64,000 bases of DNA from Cricetomys ansorgei (GCA_026225945.1 JAMJFZ010001074.1:1263501-1327500), one strand, 5' to 3'. Positions 24,586 to 36,579 are shown, counted from the first letter of the stretch. Notes: a model not told the origin generated them from the sequence alone. Program-made: numbers and translations.

Positions 24586-26100
24586 TCTGCCTTAGAAGAG
24601 TTATATTTTTCATCAAGGGCTCTAGGCTTTGTATACAAATTGCTCATTTTCATACTCTCAAAATCTTTTTAAAAGGGGCCGGGGAATGGTAGAACACCGA
24701 GTGGGAGAGAAAGGCCTTTCCCACTTGGGAACATGCTACAGCCACACCTGGAGGAGACTGAAGGAGGAGCAGAATCCTCTTCAGGTAGTCCACTTAGTGC
24801 GCATCACCTCCCCCAGGGAAGATCGGTTTGAGATCAGTCCACTGGACCTTTTGTTTGCAAGAAACTTCCATAAGCAGCAGCCCTCACCCTGCCCTCCACC
24901 TCCAACACCATAAGGAAATAATTTACTGCTTCATGCTTTTCAAAGCCTCCAGCCAGAAGCTGCTGCTGGGCAAAGTGATTTGCATAAAGTTCCTCATTGG
25001 TTACCCACACGCAGAAGTGGCCTAATTTCCCTTACTCAGCAACCTGCAACTGTCCCAAAGTACATCTCAGGGTTCGAAAGTATTCTTAAAGGCTGTTTTC
25101 TGTTAAATCTTGAGATCCACATACAGGGTGGAATTTTCTGGAACAATAGCAACAAAATAAGCAACTGCTTAGGAGTTTAAAGAGACAGAAAAGGACAAAA
25201 AACAAAGCCAGATTTATTACAGAAAAATAGAGCATGCAAAAAAGCCAATTTGAGGTTTAAAGCACAAGATTATGTTTAAAATCTGTAGCCCTGAGCTTTC
25301 TTGCTTCGAGAAAAGCCTGATACCCAGACACTCACTTTCAAGATGTGCTGTCTATACTCGACATTGGCATGTTGCAGGAGGGGAGGGGGACTGAGGGACA
25401 GGACAGCTGTCCTTGCAGTGAGCTGCCAGACAATGTGTGGCCTTGAAAGAGGCCCCAGGCTGGAAACCTTCGTTACTGGACAAGTATGCACATCAAGATG
25501 TGTAGCTTCCTGGGCTCCCTGCATAACGAAGCACCTAGAGGCACAGGCTGCGCTCTGACCAGGAACCTGGGTTGTTACTGCGTGAGGCCTCTCAACTCCA
25601 GAGCACAGCTCCCCTTTACCAGTGTCCAGACCTTGTTTGTGGATCAGACGGACACTGAGACCGTTCACACAGAGGGACTAACAGCCACATCAGCAGTGTT
25701 CACGATTTAGGAGCTGGAGACTATGAAGGAGAATTCCTGGAAAGAAATGGCGTTTTCAAAGACTGCAGCTGCAGTGACAAGGAGAGGCTGAAATGATGCA
25801 GGTCCGAGGCCACTTTATCCTGGGTTCGTTTTAGCCCTGAGCAGCCATTCCTTACCCATTTCTTTGTCAGAACTAACATCAGGTGACTAATAGACAAAAA
25901 AAAAACCTTCTAAATATACTAATCTAGCAGACCACTAACTTCCACCAACCCAAAAGACAAAAATGTCATCAGCTAACCAGAGGCCTAAAGAAAAACTCCC
26001 CCCATCTTGCTGTAACCATGTCTCTGATGTGGCCTTACTTTGTGACTTCCTTTGCTCTCTGCAAAACTATCAAACTCTTTCCATGTTACAACACGGAACT
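24586..26100. other. Intronic stretch, nothing recognised
   Basis: No clear interspersed repeat. Two overlapping open frames (25276-25668 minus and 25301-25558 plus) show no family resemblance. Confidence 0.5.
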
Positions 26101-26105
26101 TGGAG

Positions 26106-26477
26106 TGTCTGTCTGAGTGCCTCTTCTGTTGCTGTGAGGAGACATAATGACCACAGCAACTGTTAAAGAAAGCTTCTAAGCAGGGCTTGCTTACAGCTTC
26201 AGAGGGTGAGTCTGTGGCAATATGTATCGTGGGAGCCTGGCAGCTGGCGGGATGGCTAGACTGGCTCTGAAGCAATAGTTGAGAGCTCACATGACCTTCA
26301 AGTTGCAGAGAGGGAGGGAAAGACTGGATTGGCATGGGCTTTTGAAACTTCAACGCCTACCCACACCTCCTCTTACAAGGCCACACCTCCTAATCCTTCC
26401 CAAACACTTCCACTAACTGGGGACCAAGCATCCAAACATACGAACCTATGGGGATCGTTCTCATTCAAACCACCACA
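26106..26477 (-). mobile_element. ORR1-type MaLR solo LTR
   Basis: The antisense order is complete: CTGTTGCTGTGAGGAGACAT, CTTGCTTACAGCTTCAGAGG, GGCCACACCTCCTAATCCTT and CCAAACATACGAACCTATGG, ending ACCACCACA. The flanks TGGAG (26101-26105) and TGGGG (26478-26482) match at four of five bases, as expected for a 5-bp duplication. Confidence 0.9.
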
Positions 26478-26479
26478 TG

Positions 26480-27695
26480 GGGTAACCTAAATCTGTGTTC
26501 CCAGGTCATGGCCACTCAGAATGACACCAGAACAAACTCTCTTATTCTTTCTCCCCTCCCCCCTCTCTCTTGCTTATACATCTGTCATACAATACATCCC
26601 AACTGCAGTTTTCACATCTGTCATCCCATTGATCTGTCACCCCACTGATCGCCAGGCCTAGGCAGGGGTCCCCTTTCTCCCTCAGGGTTCCATGTATATC
26701 TCTCCTGCTGCATTCACGGTCAATCTGTTGAAGAGGGAGACCTTCCCCAGTAGAGGAGGACCAGTCTTCTCTTCGGTCAAGGGCATACGAGTAGCTGCAC
26801 TCCCCTGCTAGAACCTCCAAACAAGCTCTCAGGGTCTCACACTCTGGAAGATGAAAGCTGTGTTTTCACATTGACAGACCACAACCACCTTCCACACTGC
26901 CCCTTCTGACTCTATTGTATGGTAATGACTGTGTCCATCTGCAGGCCGAGTGTCGTCAGTCCTGGACAGCTAGCAAGAAGAAGGACCAAGCCAGAGGTCC
27001 CTTGACAGTGAAGAAAAGCTGACTCCGGACAGGAAGATCCTGCCTCCTTAGTACGGAAAAAGAAAGCAGCATACACAGGTCAGAAGAGCAGATCCTTCCA
27101 GCACCAACTTTCTGGGAGCAGATCCAAAGGAAGCCTGCTGGACCAACACCAGACCTCCCAGCTGAACAGAAGTGTGGCTCATGCATTCTTCTTAAAGAAA
27201 GCTGAAGGTTTGGGGCTTCTGGGCTGTTCTAGACCTCACATCTCAACAAACTTGAAGAAAGCCTGCAAGTCCAGAGCTTCTAGGCCACTCATCCTGTACT
27301 TCTTTGAAAGCACACGTGTTCCAGCAGGATTATACATTAGGGGTGTTCTGAGCTTACTTAACGGGCGGAGCAGTTTTCTCTGTGAGATACCAGAAAACTG
27401 TACCCCGCTGAACTAAATAAGCAGCACAATAATACTCGATGCACACAATTCAAATGATGTTGGGTCGCACCAGAGCAGACCTGGGCTCCAGCCTCCATCC
27501 CATAGCCGATGCCCCTCCCCCACCACCCCACAGCGCCTCCAGCCTGTAACTTCCAGCACCTATTTTTACAAGCATGCCAAGTCTCTTTCAAAGTAAAGTG
27601 ACAAATGCATCACAGTCTTAGGTATCTCTTAACAACCTTAGATTTGTAACATTGTTGATACTATTTTTACCAGGTTCCATTTTTAAAACTAATTT
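26480..27695. other. Intronic stretch, nothing recognised
   Basis: A CT-rich patch at 26543-26575 is the only simple-sequence feature. I see no repeat head or coding exon. Confidence 0.45.
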
Positions 27696-27699
27696 ACGA

Positions 27700-27875
27700 C
27701 TTTCTGTGTATAGATTTACTTGCCAGCATGTATGTCTGTGCACTGCTTGCCCGGCTGGTACACACAGAGGTCAGAAAAGAACGTCAGATCCACTGGGTCC
27801 GGAGATGCACATGGACCGGGGTCCTCTGGAAAAGCAGGCGGTGCTCTCTCAACTGCTGAGCCATCTCTTCAGCCT
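27700..27875 (-). repeat. B2/B3 SINE
   Basis: An A/T-rich tail is followed by GTACACACAGAGGTCAGAAA, CAGATCCACTGGGTCCGGAG and TGCTGAGCCATCTCTTCAGCC at 27854-27874, the antisense head. Confidence 0.85.
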
Positions 27876-28264
27876 TGAGCTTCCTTTTTTAAAAGAACGT
27901 GCTAGTGACAAAGTACTGAATGATGTGGCCCACGTGAATTTTTCCATGAGGCTTGTGGTTTCTTGCACAGTTCTGCACGCACGGTATGAGTACACAGTGT
28001 ACTATGTACACTGCATGTATTTCTAGGGCTCTGAGCCTAGGATAAGAGATACTACTTAAGACCTTACGGCCACTTACATATGACTTATGACCATTATTTC
28101 TAGGGCTCTAAGCTTAAGATAGGAGATACTATTTACGGCCATTTTTAATGCACTAAACGTCTAAAAGAAAAATAGTGAAATCGATGTTTATGCTATTTAT
28201 TAAACAGTAATATTAATAAATATTACATTAATAAATGTGATTAAGACTAATAAATATTATATAT

Positions 28265-28617
28265 GCGATAAAGGTTTTGTGTGTACAGTGTGTGAGTGTT
28301 TGCACGTGTGACGGTACAGTGCATGTGCGTGCTTGAGCATGTGAGTGGATGCTCAAAGCTGAGGTCAGTTACCTTCCTTGATCACTTTCCACTTCATTCA
28401 TTGACTCTCTCATTCATTCATCTCTCAACTGAGCTCTCTGATTGGCTAGTCTAGTTGGCTAGCTTCCCTGAGTACCTCCTGACTCTACTCATCCAAATTC
28501 TGGGGTTACAGATGGCTACCAGGTCTGTCCGGCTTCTTACAAGGGTTCTGGGAACCAGAACTTTCATCTTTATGTGGCAAGCATTTTCTCCATTGAGCCA
28601 TCTCCCTCGCCTCAAGG
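28265..28617 (-). repeat. B2/B3/B4-related SINE, long
   Basis: It carries GTACAGTGTGTGAGTGTTTG, AAGCTGAGGTCAGTTACCTT, GGGGTTACAGATGGCTACCAG and TTGAGCCATCTCCCTCGCCTC at 28594-28614, an antisense SINE with an expanded middle that includes a CATTCATT run. Confidence 0.7.
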
Positions 28618-30235
28618 TTTGCTTTTTAAGAATTCTTACAATAAGTGGATAGTCCATCTTATGTGAGATTAATTATTACACAATCTATTATAATCCTAGA
28701 ATGAAATACAACAAAGTACTAACACAGCCTGATCTTCCTAGGATGAAAAGTGATTTTTTTTTTCTCTTTATAGTCTTATCGCCTCAATGTTTACAATAAC
28801 ATATATTTTCAAAGCATAAAGCACTGAGGTTTTGACTATGCCTACCCTTCCCTACCTCTTCTGTTCCTTTCCTCCAGGACCCCAAAGCTCTTTATTGGCT
28901 CCTCAAAGGCAGGAATGTAGGGGCTGGATCCCAGCATCCTGCTCATTGTGGCTCCCTGAATAAACTGCTTTCCTACTTCACCATTGCTCGTGCTGTTTTC
29001 GTTCGTTTTGGGGTGAGTGGCTAAACTGGGTCTATCGGTGATAGTGTAGATAGCCAGCCAGATATGAGCAGTGAACCAGGAAAAGCTTAAAATGTAGGAC
29101 CCTGGGAACGTACCATTTTACTGCTTGTGTTCAAGCTGCCTGGGAAGGAGCTGCCTGGGTCTTCCTAACCATCTTACTAGTGCTTCTTGCAAGAATAAAA
29201 CCAAAGCTTAAGGAAAGCAATGCTTTAGATCCATATTGAGACCCAATTAAAGAGAATAGGCTTCACTCAGATCCTGGTCCCTGCCCAACAATAACCTAAA
29301 CACCAGATCATCTGCATTGCCACTCTGAGCTTGGCGTGGACTTTTCAAGTGACTTCTAGGCAGCTGCATGCTCAGTGAGCAGCAGGTTACACAGTTCTTA
29401 CTTGTCAATCAAACTTCAAACCTCCACTTTGGAGCTGGGAAGGGAGAAAATCTAGAACTACAGCAAAACAAAACAAATACAAACAAACAAACAAACCCAC
29501 CCTGGGGACTTCCTGGCTCCAGAAATGGTCCAGTATCCAGACCTGACAGGGTATTCTATTTTCTTTTGACAAAAGTTCACGTTTGCTACTGTCCATGTGT
29601 TGCTTAAATTCTTCTCTATAATGACACTAGGAGAAGGATCCACCTGCTTGGTAACACTGTCTACCTGCTACCAAATTGAGGCTCCTGGCCTCTAGTAACA
29701 GTCTTAGCAGGCTGACTGCCCTGCCTGTAATTGTTAATCTTAACAGTGACATTCTTCACAGAAATGCATACCATAGTTCTTAGAAAAGATCTAAACTGAA
29801 AAGACCAGAAAGACAGTGGAAAATACCCAATAACTGTCTCCTGGAAAAATAAGATAAAAATGGGGTCAGCTTATCATAAAAAGCAACTGCTGCCATGCCT
29901 GCTTCAATCCTTGGAATCCCCACAGTGGAAAGAGAGAAACACCTCCAGCAGGTTGTCCTCTAACTCGAATATTTGTGCACATATGTGCACGTACAAGTGC
30001 ACACACACACGCCACATACAGTGCGTGCACGCACACAAATAAAGAATTCATAGCTCTAAGCTCAAGAACATGAATTTTTGGATTATGTGTAAATGACCTA
30101 AGTGGCCACACAGGTAGAGATAGTGCGGCGAGGTCAATCAGGACCTGACCATCCGGGGCCTGTAAGGGACGCACTTTCAGTAGAGACAGATGAGTGCCAA
30201 CAGTGACTGGACCACAAATGCTAAGCAAAGGCTAA
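28618..30235. other. Intronic stretch; B3-like piece at 29.86-30.05 kb
   Basis: 29865-30050 has a SINE-like body (CTTGGAATCCCCACAGTGG, CTCTAACTCGAATATTTGTG) with a CA/GC-rich tail. AAAC repeats lie at 29463-29497. The rest is unassigned. Confidence 0.45.
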
Positions 30236-30239
30236 GGAC

Positions 30240-30674
30240 AAAGAGTATCACCTGAGATAAAAGGGATCATCTTACAAAGACCAAAGCACCAAGTCATTAA
30301 AGGGATATACTTCTGAATGTGCACACACCTAATGAAGCTTCAAAACACATTAAGCAAAAAAGAGAGAAAACATTAATGAAAGAGACAGACTCATATTTAG
30401 AAAATTCTAATTAACAGAATTAGACAAAAAAAGGAAGTGAAGAGCAAAAGAAAATTCTGGAAAGAGGAAAATTTTTAAACAACACTATCAACAATTTAAA
30501 ACACTTATTAATTGTAGAATGTATGTTCTTTTCAAGGGAACATGCAACATCCACCAAGTTGTGCCACATTCTAGCCCACGAGACAACAAATTTAAAGGGA
30601 ATATAGAGGAACTTGGGGCTATGGCTAGGTGGTATTTGCCTAAAATGCATAAATCCCTGATTAGATCAGTGGCA

Positions 30675-30708
<34 letters not shown>

Positions 30709-30960
30709 ACACACGCACATACATACATACACAAAAGAATACACATTTATAGAATATGTTCTGTAAGTATCGTGCAATTACATTAGAAATCAGTAGCAAA
30801 AACACCCCTAGAAAATCCCCAAACACACGGAAACTAAAAACACGCTTTTCTAAATCACCACCAATTCAGAGAAGCAATTACGAGGGAATTCAGAAGATAC
30901 TTTCAGCTGAATGATAATGAAAACACCACACATCAAATGCGTGGGCTGCGATGTTAGTGT
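30240..30960 (+). pseudogene. L1 ORF2 remnant, cut by an ID element
   Basis: The sequence resembles a decayed stretch of LINE-1 ORF2 in plus orientation: AAAGGGATCATCTTACAAAG with CTGAATGTGCACACACCTAATG, then GTAGAATGTATGTTCTTTTCAAGGGAACAT (30515-30545), then GAAATCAGTAGCAAAAACAC and ACACGGAAACTAAAAACACG. The frame is broken by many changes. An ID-like SINE with a CA tail lies inside at about 30612-30735. It cannot encode a functional protein. Confidence 0.7.
30612..30735 (+). repeat. ID-like SINE with (CA)n tail
   Basis: CTTGGGGCTATGGCTAGGTG and TTTGCCTAAAATGCATAAAT form a diverged ID body. The tail is a CA repeat of about 27 units with interruptions (30675-30733). Confidence 0.75.
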
Positions 30961-31084
30961 CTGAAATGCTTATTTGAGAAAACAGTGGTCTGAGCTTTCG
31001 GCCTTACAAAGTCAGTCAAGACTAAGCTGAAAGTGAGAAAAAGAAATAACTAAGAAAGCAGAAGTTAGCAAGGCAGAAATGAGT

Positions 31085-31200
31085 GTAGCAGAGTAGGGTG
31101 CATCTGTAACCCTGGCACCCAGTAAGCTAACGCAAAGGGACCCTGAGTCTGAGGCCAGCCTGGGCTACACAGCAGGGCCACGTCTCAAAATTGAAAGGAA
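31085..31200 (+). repeat. B1-like SINE
   Basis: It contains CTGTAACCCTGGCACCCAGT, GAGGCCAGCCTGGGCTACAC and an A-rich end, a diverged plus-strand B1. Confidence 0.8.
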
Positions 31201-31309
31201 GAAAATGAAATGAGAACTGAGAATGAAACACAGAAAAGCCTTATCGTTCACAAGAGCAATGACACTAGAGCCAAGCAGAGGTGCACGCCATCACCTCACC
31301 TACAAAGAG

Positions 31310-31450
31310 ATTCACACCTTTAATGCCAGCACTCGGGAGGCAGAGGCAGGCAGATCTCTGTGAGTTTGAGGGCAGCCTGGTCTACAGAGTTCCAGGACAT
31401 CCAGTTATAAAAGATAAACCCTGTCTCAAAACACCAAGATAGAAAACTAA
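31310..31450 (+). repeat. B1 SINE
   Basis: CACACCTTTAATGCCAGCAC, GGCAGAGGCAGGCAGATCTC and TCTACAGAGTTCCAGGACAT are followed by an A-rich tail: a standard B1, lacking the first bases. Confidence 0.92.
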
Positions 31451-31459
31451 ATAAACAAA

Positions 31460-31645
31460 CAGACAAGTAAATAAATGAGAAGGTTTATCTTTGTGCATGT
31501 GTGCACACACATGTAGGTGGCTGTGGAGACGAGGAGGGCACCAGATGTTCCTGCAGCTGGAGTTACAGGCAGTTAGTTGTAAGGCACCTTTAAGGTCTTT
31601 TGGAAGAGTAAGTGCTCTTTACCACTGACCCACCTCTCCAGCCCC
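31460..31645 (-). repeat. B3-type SINE
   Basis: GGCACCAGATGTTCCTGCAG, CTGGAGTTACAGGCAGTTAG and ACCCACCTCTCCAGCCCC are the antisense body and head of a B3 element. Confidence 0.85.
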
Positions 31646-32305
31646 TAGAAGAGATTTTTCCAAAGGACCCGCACTTGGGAAATCTATCACATTCACCTCC
31701 TGTCAGGTTGAGAAATCAGGCAGGAGATGACATGACTAGACTGGCCTTTGGCAGACTGACTTACTGGCAGTGTGGGAAACCGTTCAGAAACAAGGCAGGA
31801 GGAAAGCCCGCAGCCTTCACCCTCAGGCGTGGGAAGCGTGTTCTGTTTGTGCCCTGCACCTCCCACCTTCCCGCCTGCACTCCAGGCGCCCAGTACCTGC
31901 TTTCTGCAGATGCCCCTTCCCGCCACGGGGTCATCTCAGCAGCAGCATGGTGCTGTGTGCCAGTGTCCTACCAGTGCCTGGCTTGTGTAAACACCCCACC
32001 CTCTCCCCTGTGCCTCCAGGCCCAATTTTGTTTCCCAGGGCTGAAAAATCTGTCAGATTTAGCTATGTTTCCCAGACTCTGCTGCTAGAACCTTGAGAAT
32101 GAATATCTGGATAATGACTAATGTCAACTTATCTTCCCATTGTGGCCTCTGTTATAGGCAAGGTCCTGGGGCAGGCCCAGTGGTCTAACCTGGACTACTT
32201 GGTAAACTGAAGCCAAGGAAAAGAACAAACCTGTGAATTTGTTAACAAACTCTAGCATGGTAAATACACCTAGACAGGATGCATTTGTTTCTGGCATAGA
32301 GGACT
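31646..32305. other. Intronic stretch, nothing recognised
   Basis: A 158-codon open frame (31612-32088, plus) starts inside the neighbouring SINE and shows no family resemblance. No other feature is clear. Confidence 0.5.
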
Positions 32306-32309
32306 TATT

Positions 32310-32569
32310 ACATTAAGGCAGTAGGGTTACAAATTTGAGGCCAACCTGGGTTACAGAGTGCATTCCAGGACAGGCTGGGCTGTTCCTTTTTTTTTTTTTA
32401 ATTTATTATTTATTTTCATTTTATGTGCATTGGTGTTTTGCGAGCGTGTCAGATCCCCTGGAACTATAGTTACAGAGTTGTGAACTACCATGTGGGTGCT
32501 GGAAATTGAACCCAGGACCTTTAGAAAAGCAGCCAGTGCTCTTAATTGCTGGGCCATCTCTCCAGCCCA
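32310..32569 (-). repeat. B2/B3 SINE beside a B1 scrap
   Basis: A B1-like plus-strand scrap (TTTGAGGCCAACCTGGGTTA, 32333-32375) abuts a T-rich run and an antisense B2/B3: TTTATGTGCATTGGTGTTTTG, TGTGGGTGCTGGAAATTGAA and GGGCCATCTCTCCAGCCC at 32551-32568. Confidence 0.9.
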
Positions 32570-32699
32570 AAGGTTGCTTTCTAGTTCTAAGTCTGTCGTG
32601 GTTTTGTTTTTTTGTTTGTTTTTTGTTTTGTTCTGTTTTGGTGGTGAATAAGTACATTAAAGTAAATTTGATAATGAAAGGTATAAAATCCAATGTGAA

Positions 32700-33470
32700 G
32701 CTCCACAGTGTGCTTGTAGATGTGGATGTCTATGTAGATCCACCAGATGCAGCAGTTGGTTCGAGGCAAAGGACAGCTTATTCTTTTGTTAATTAGTACT
32801 GGCGTTTTGGTCTCTTTACAATCTAGTCTTAATCCTTGAACTGGAAGGCTTCAGTTCAAGGCTTTTGTACAATCTAAAACATTTTAATTGCTAGCCTCTG
32901 GACCTATAAGGCTTCAGCCTTCAGAGATCTACTGCTGACTGAGCCACCCTGACTAGCTCCTTCTGAACTCTGACTCTTCTGGTTCAACTCACTCTCTGTT
33001 CGGGCTTCTTCTGCTGATCTCTGCAGTGTCTGTGTCTCTCCCTGAGCTCTCACTGCCCCATCCTGCCTCTGTAACTGCTTCAACTGCCTGCTCTGTAACT
33101 CACTGCAGCCTCAGCTTCTGTACCTCCCCTGTAACTGACTCTTCAGCTTACTCTGTTCTGCTCTTCAACTGACTTTTATAACTGAACGACTTTAGTCCTC
33201 TGTAACTTTCTTTAACTGAGTGGAGAGCACACTTTTTCTTGTGAGAGTTGGGCATGTCTTTACTCTGTTAACTTTTCTCATTAGTCACTTTGTCTACCAT
33301 TAACTTTGACTCGTCTTGGACATCACTTCCTGTGTGACACTGACTCCTGAATTCTGCCTCCTGTGTCTGCTTCCACTGTTTTTACTAGGGATTAAAGGTG
33401 TGGACCACTGCCTTCTAAATACTGGGATTGAAGGTGTGTCTACATTCCAGCCAGACCACACAGACCTCTG
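32700..33470. mobile_element. LTR-like segment with pyrimidine-rich tandem repeats
   Basis: A T/C-rich stretch with recurring CTGTAACT or CAACTG words at 33060-33222 is followed by two near-copies of GGGATTAAAGGTGTGG / GGGATTGAAGGTGTGT (33391, 33424), which resemble antisense B1 ends. This mix recalls certain rodent ERVK LTRs that contain SINE-like sequence, but the assignment is inference and the edges are open. Confidence 0.4.
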
Positions 33471-33554
33471 AATGTAGCCTCTGGAATGTAGACCTTAGCT
33501 TTCACACAGGGCCATTCCTCTACACCACATTCCTCAGAATGGCAATTTCTAACT

Positions 33555-34262
33555 GCACAGAAGTTTATTGAGATGTATAAACTTTTATGTGCACGGAAGT
33601 GGGAGAAGTAATATATGTGTAGGGTAGAGGATAAACTGCAGGAGTCAGTTCTCTCCTCCCACTGAAAGGACAAAAACCAAAGCAGCCAAACTCTAGTCAG
33701 GCTTCTAAAAGCACCAGAACTGTGTAGGCCCAAGCTAAGGGCAAAATGACTCAAAACAGTTCCCAGAACTAGAGTAAGAGAAACAATTTCTCAGACAAAC
33801 AAGATATGGACTGTTGACTAACAGCCTTGGACTAAGAATCTCCCCTGCCTCAAGTTGACTAAAGATCATACTTATACATTTTCTAGGAGCCCGGGACTTT
33901 GCTAAATGCCAGCACCAATCAGGTTAAAGGTCAATACTTACATAACCACATAACCAATAGAATTGCGCCTCATACTCTGTAGCTAAGCGCTGCCTTTGAA
34001 AAGCCAATATAAACTGTACTTAGAGTGTGCTAGGGGTCGACTTCCGTTTCTTGCTTGAGGAATTTGTGAGGGTGGACCCCAACACGTTGGAAATAAACCT
34101 CTTGCTTTTGCATCAATCTCGAATCCTGGTGATTTCTCGTGGGGGGAGGGGGAGGTGTCTCCTTCTGTCGGCCCCTAACACCACCAGATGGGTCCCAGGA
34201 ATTGAACGCCGGTCACTAAGCTTGGCTGTGACACCTTTACCAGCTGATTCATCTAAAAGTCC
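33555..34262 (-). repeat. B3/B4-type SINE split by an LTR
   Basis: The antisense SINE reads AACTTTTATGTGCACGGAAG to TCAGTTCTCTCCTCCCAC, then after the LTR continues CAGATGGGTCCCAGGAATTG to CAGCTGATTCATCTAAAAG. Removing the LTR and one CCAC copy leaves an uninterrupted SINE. Confidence 0.8.
33663..34180 (+). mobile_element. ERV1-type solo LTR, TGAAAG family, copy 2 (518 bp)
   Basis: It runs TGAAAGGAC to GCCCCTAACA with a TATAAA-like box near 34010 and AATAAA near 34092, in plus orientation. The 4-bp target duplication CCAC is exact (33659-33662 and 34181-34184). It interrupts a SINE whose halves join cleanly. The copy at 61551-62032 is the same LTR on the other strand, including the GTGGACCCCAACACGTTGGAA-type core at 34072-34091. 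Confidence 0.93.
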
Positions 34263-34264
34263 TC

Positions 34265-34365
34265 GCTTTGTTTGTTTGTTTATTTATTTATTCATTTATT
34301 TGATTTTGTTGTTGTTTTGTTTTGTTGTTGAGGATAAAAGATTCTTATGCAAGGCTGAGACAAAA
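34265..34365. repeat. (TTTG)n/(TTTA)n simple repeat
   Basis: Mixed TTTG, TTTA and GTT units probably represent the A-rich tail, in antisense, of the adjoining SINE. Confidence 0.8.
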
Positions 34366-35928
34366 TAAAAAGTACAGGCCTTCTTACTGGAAACGTGTTT
34401 ACTGTATATAGACACAGCTATGGGCACAACTGCAGGGCTACACGGAACACTTCAGCCCATTCATGTGGACCTACTCTGCATGCTTCTTTTAGTAAACTTC
34501 TCTACTCTGAAGGGGAGTAACCCACCCTATACACCTTCATCCACCCCTCCTTCCTACAAAGCTGCAAGGCTGGGGTACACAACCCTCAATGAGCTGTGAA
34601 GAAGGCCAACCTTAGGAGGGATGTTACCCAAAGAAACCAAGCACTGATTCTGAAGTTGTGGATAAGTGACACCCAGTGAAGATGTACCAGCTGACATACT
34701 GCTCTAAGGATTTTGCCAGCTCTAAAACACAAACAACAGCAAATGTTACAAATCAGTAATGTTCCAGAGTCCTCAGATATACACTAGCAAAGCTGAGGCA
34801 CACCACAGATGCAGAATCCTATGTCAGAGAAGTTTTATTACCATGGTTACAAAGCACCACCACTGTTTCTGCAAACGCCACTGGAGATCAGGACACCAAA
34901 TCAAGAACAAAAGACCGAATTCCTCCTCTGTTCCTGTGATCCAAGATCAGAGTGAGCTAGGAGAGCTGGCCCTCCATTAGAGTACTAACAGAATCCAGGA
35001 ACAAAAAGGCTGGGGGAAAATTCCACACACGCTTTGTTTCAAAACGCAATTAGCCCGTTTATAAAAACTGTTGTAAACAGAAGTCTGATTTTCCTTCGCC
35101 TCCTCATCTTCTCATAATCAGGACTTGCGGTTGTGTGAGCGAGCCCTATTTTTCTTTCGACTGGACAGCGTTCGTGAGAAGCAAAGAATGTTATCTAATC
35201 ACTCCCTACTGTAACATGACTGCAAACCCACAGTGCTTAGGAACTTACTCTGTGATACAAACCCAATCCAACTAAGTCTTTCCATAGCAGCTGCTTTCTG
35301 AAAACTTCAGCAACTTTAATCTCACGAGGCAGGCTACAGAAGAAAGGCCCAGAGCAAAAGCCTCCTTCTCTTAAAATGCAGACAGATGGTTTATATAATC
35401 AAACCAAACCACTGTTGGAACTTCCTACACACACTGCACTGACCGCAGGTTATGCTGTAAAAATCTTTTTAAATTATCATTAATGAGAAAAATAAAATAA
35501 GCATTAATTTACAAACTAGAAGATGCAGGAAATGTTTTTAAATACCCTTTTCTAGGGCTGCACAGGTTCACTTCTGACTACTTAGAAAGCCCTGTATTTG
35601 AGGACAATCGCAGCGGTTCAGTTTGGTAATTTGATCAACACTGCTTTCAACATTCAAACCTAACACTGAACTCAACAGACAAACAGCCATATGAAAGCTG
35701 CCTGCCTTAGGGTGGTAAGAGGGTGCATGAGCTTGAGTCACCAGTGAGTAGGATATCACTCTCAGCCTCTAAGTAAGATCAAGGGTCCTGGAGCAATGGC
35801 ATCAGGCAGGTTCTACCAGCTTTTCGAAATACTGTAAACAGCTTGGTCTAGGAAGGAAAAGCGACTGCACGTAATGGCTAGCTAGTTCTACAGACCTACC
35901 AGTTCTTAGCTGAACATAGTGAACCTGT
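34366..35928. other. Intronic stretch, nothing recognised
   Basis: An AT-rich patch at 35458-35520 is present. No repeat heads, tails or coding exons are visible, so this is one of the longer apparently unique parts of intron 1 and a reasonable place to look for conserved enhancers. Confidence 0.5.
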
Positions 35929-35929
35929 A

Positions 35930-36070
35930 ATTGAACCTATAATTCCAGCGTTTGAGAAGCTGAAGTAAGATGACTGCAGGGAGTACAAGGCCAGCCTGGA
36001 CTACAAATACATAGTTCCAGGCCAGCCTGGGCTACAGGTGAGATCCTGTCTGGGAATGAAAAGAAAAAAA
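35930..36070 (+). repeat. B1-like SINE
   Basis: CCTATAATTCCAGCGTTTGA, AAGGCCAGCCTGGACTACAA and a second CCAGGCCAGCCTGGGCTACA precede an A-rich tail. The repeated CCAGCCTGG block points to a short internal duplication. Confidence 0.8.
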
Positions 36071-36170
36071 AAGAACTCCGATCACCCCAGTACTAAGAAG
36101 GTGGAGGCAGGAGAATTGCCTCCTTCACAGCCAGTCTGGCCTAACAGCAAGTAACAGGCTGCCTAGACAC

Positions 36171-36521
36171 TGTTCTGTTGCTGAGAAGAGACACCATGTA
36201 CAAGGCAACTCTTACAAAAGAAAGCATTTAATTAGGGGCTTGCTTACAGTTTCAGGGGCTGAGTCCGTTATCATGGCAAGGAGCATGGTGGCACACACGG
36301 CACTAGAGTAGTCGCTGAGAGCTACATCCTGATCTGCAGGCTGATGACACTGGGCCTGGCTTGGGCTTTAGAAATCTCAAAGCCCACCCCCAGTGACACA
36401 CTACCTCCAACAAGGCCACACGTTCCTTACCCTTCTAATCTTTTCAAATAGTGCCAACCCCTGGTGTCTAAGCATTCAAATACATGAGCCTATGGGGCCC
36501 ATTCTTAGTCAAACCACCACA
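36171..36521 (-). mobile_element. ORR1-type MaLR solo LTR
   Basis: Antisense landmarks are in order: TGTTCTGTTGCTGAGAAGAG, GGGGCTTGCTTACAGTTTCAG, AAAGCCCACCCCCAGTGACA, TACATGAGCCTATGGGGCCC and the end AAACCACCACA. It sits inside a B1-like sequence whose parts flank it (GGAGGCAGGAGAATTGCC to the left, AGGCCAACCAGGGCTACATA to the right). Confidence 0.9.
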
Positions 36522-36546
36522 CAGGCCAACCAGGGCTACATAGCAA

Positions 36547-36548
36547 GA

Positions 36549-36579
<31 letters not shown>

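Noticed and set aside
30675..30733. CA repeats as possible CRISPR-like or regulatory arrays
   Set aside because: They are plain dinucleotide microsatellites, several at SINE tails, with no spacers.
31612..32088. 158-codon plus-strand open frame
   Set aside because: It starts inside a SINE, is cysteine/proline-rich low-quality sequence and has no family resemblance.
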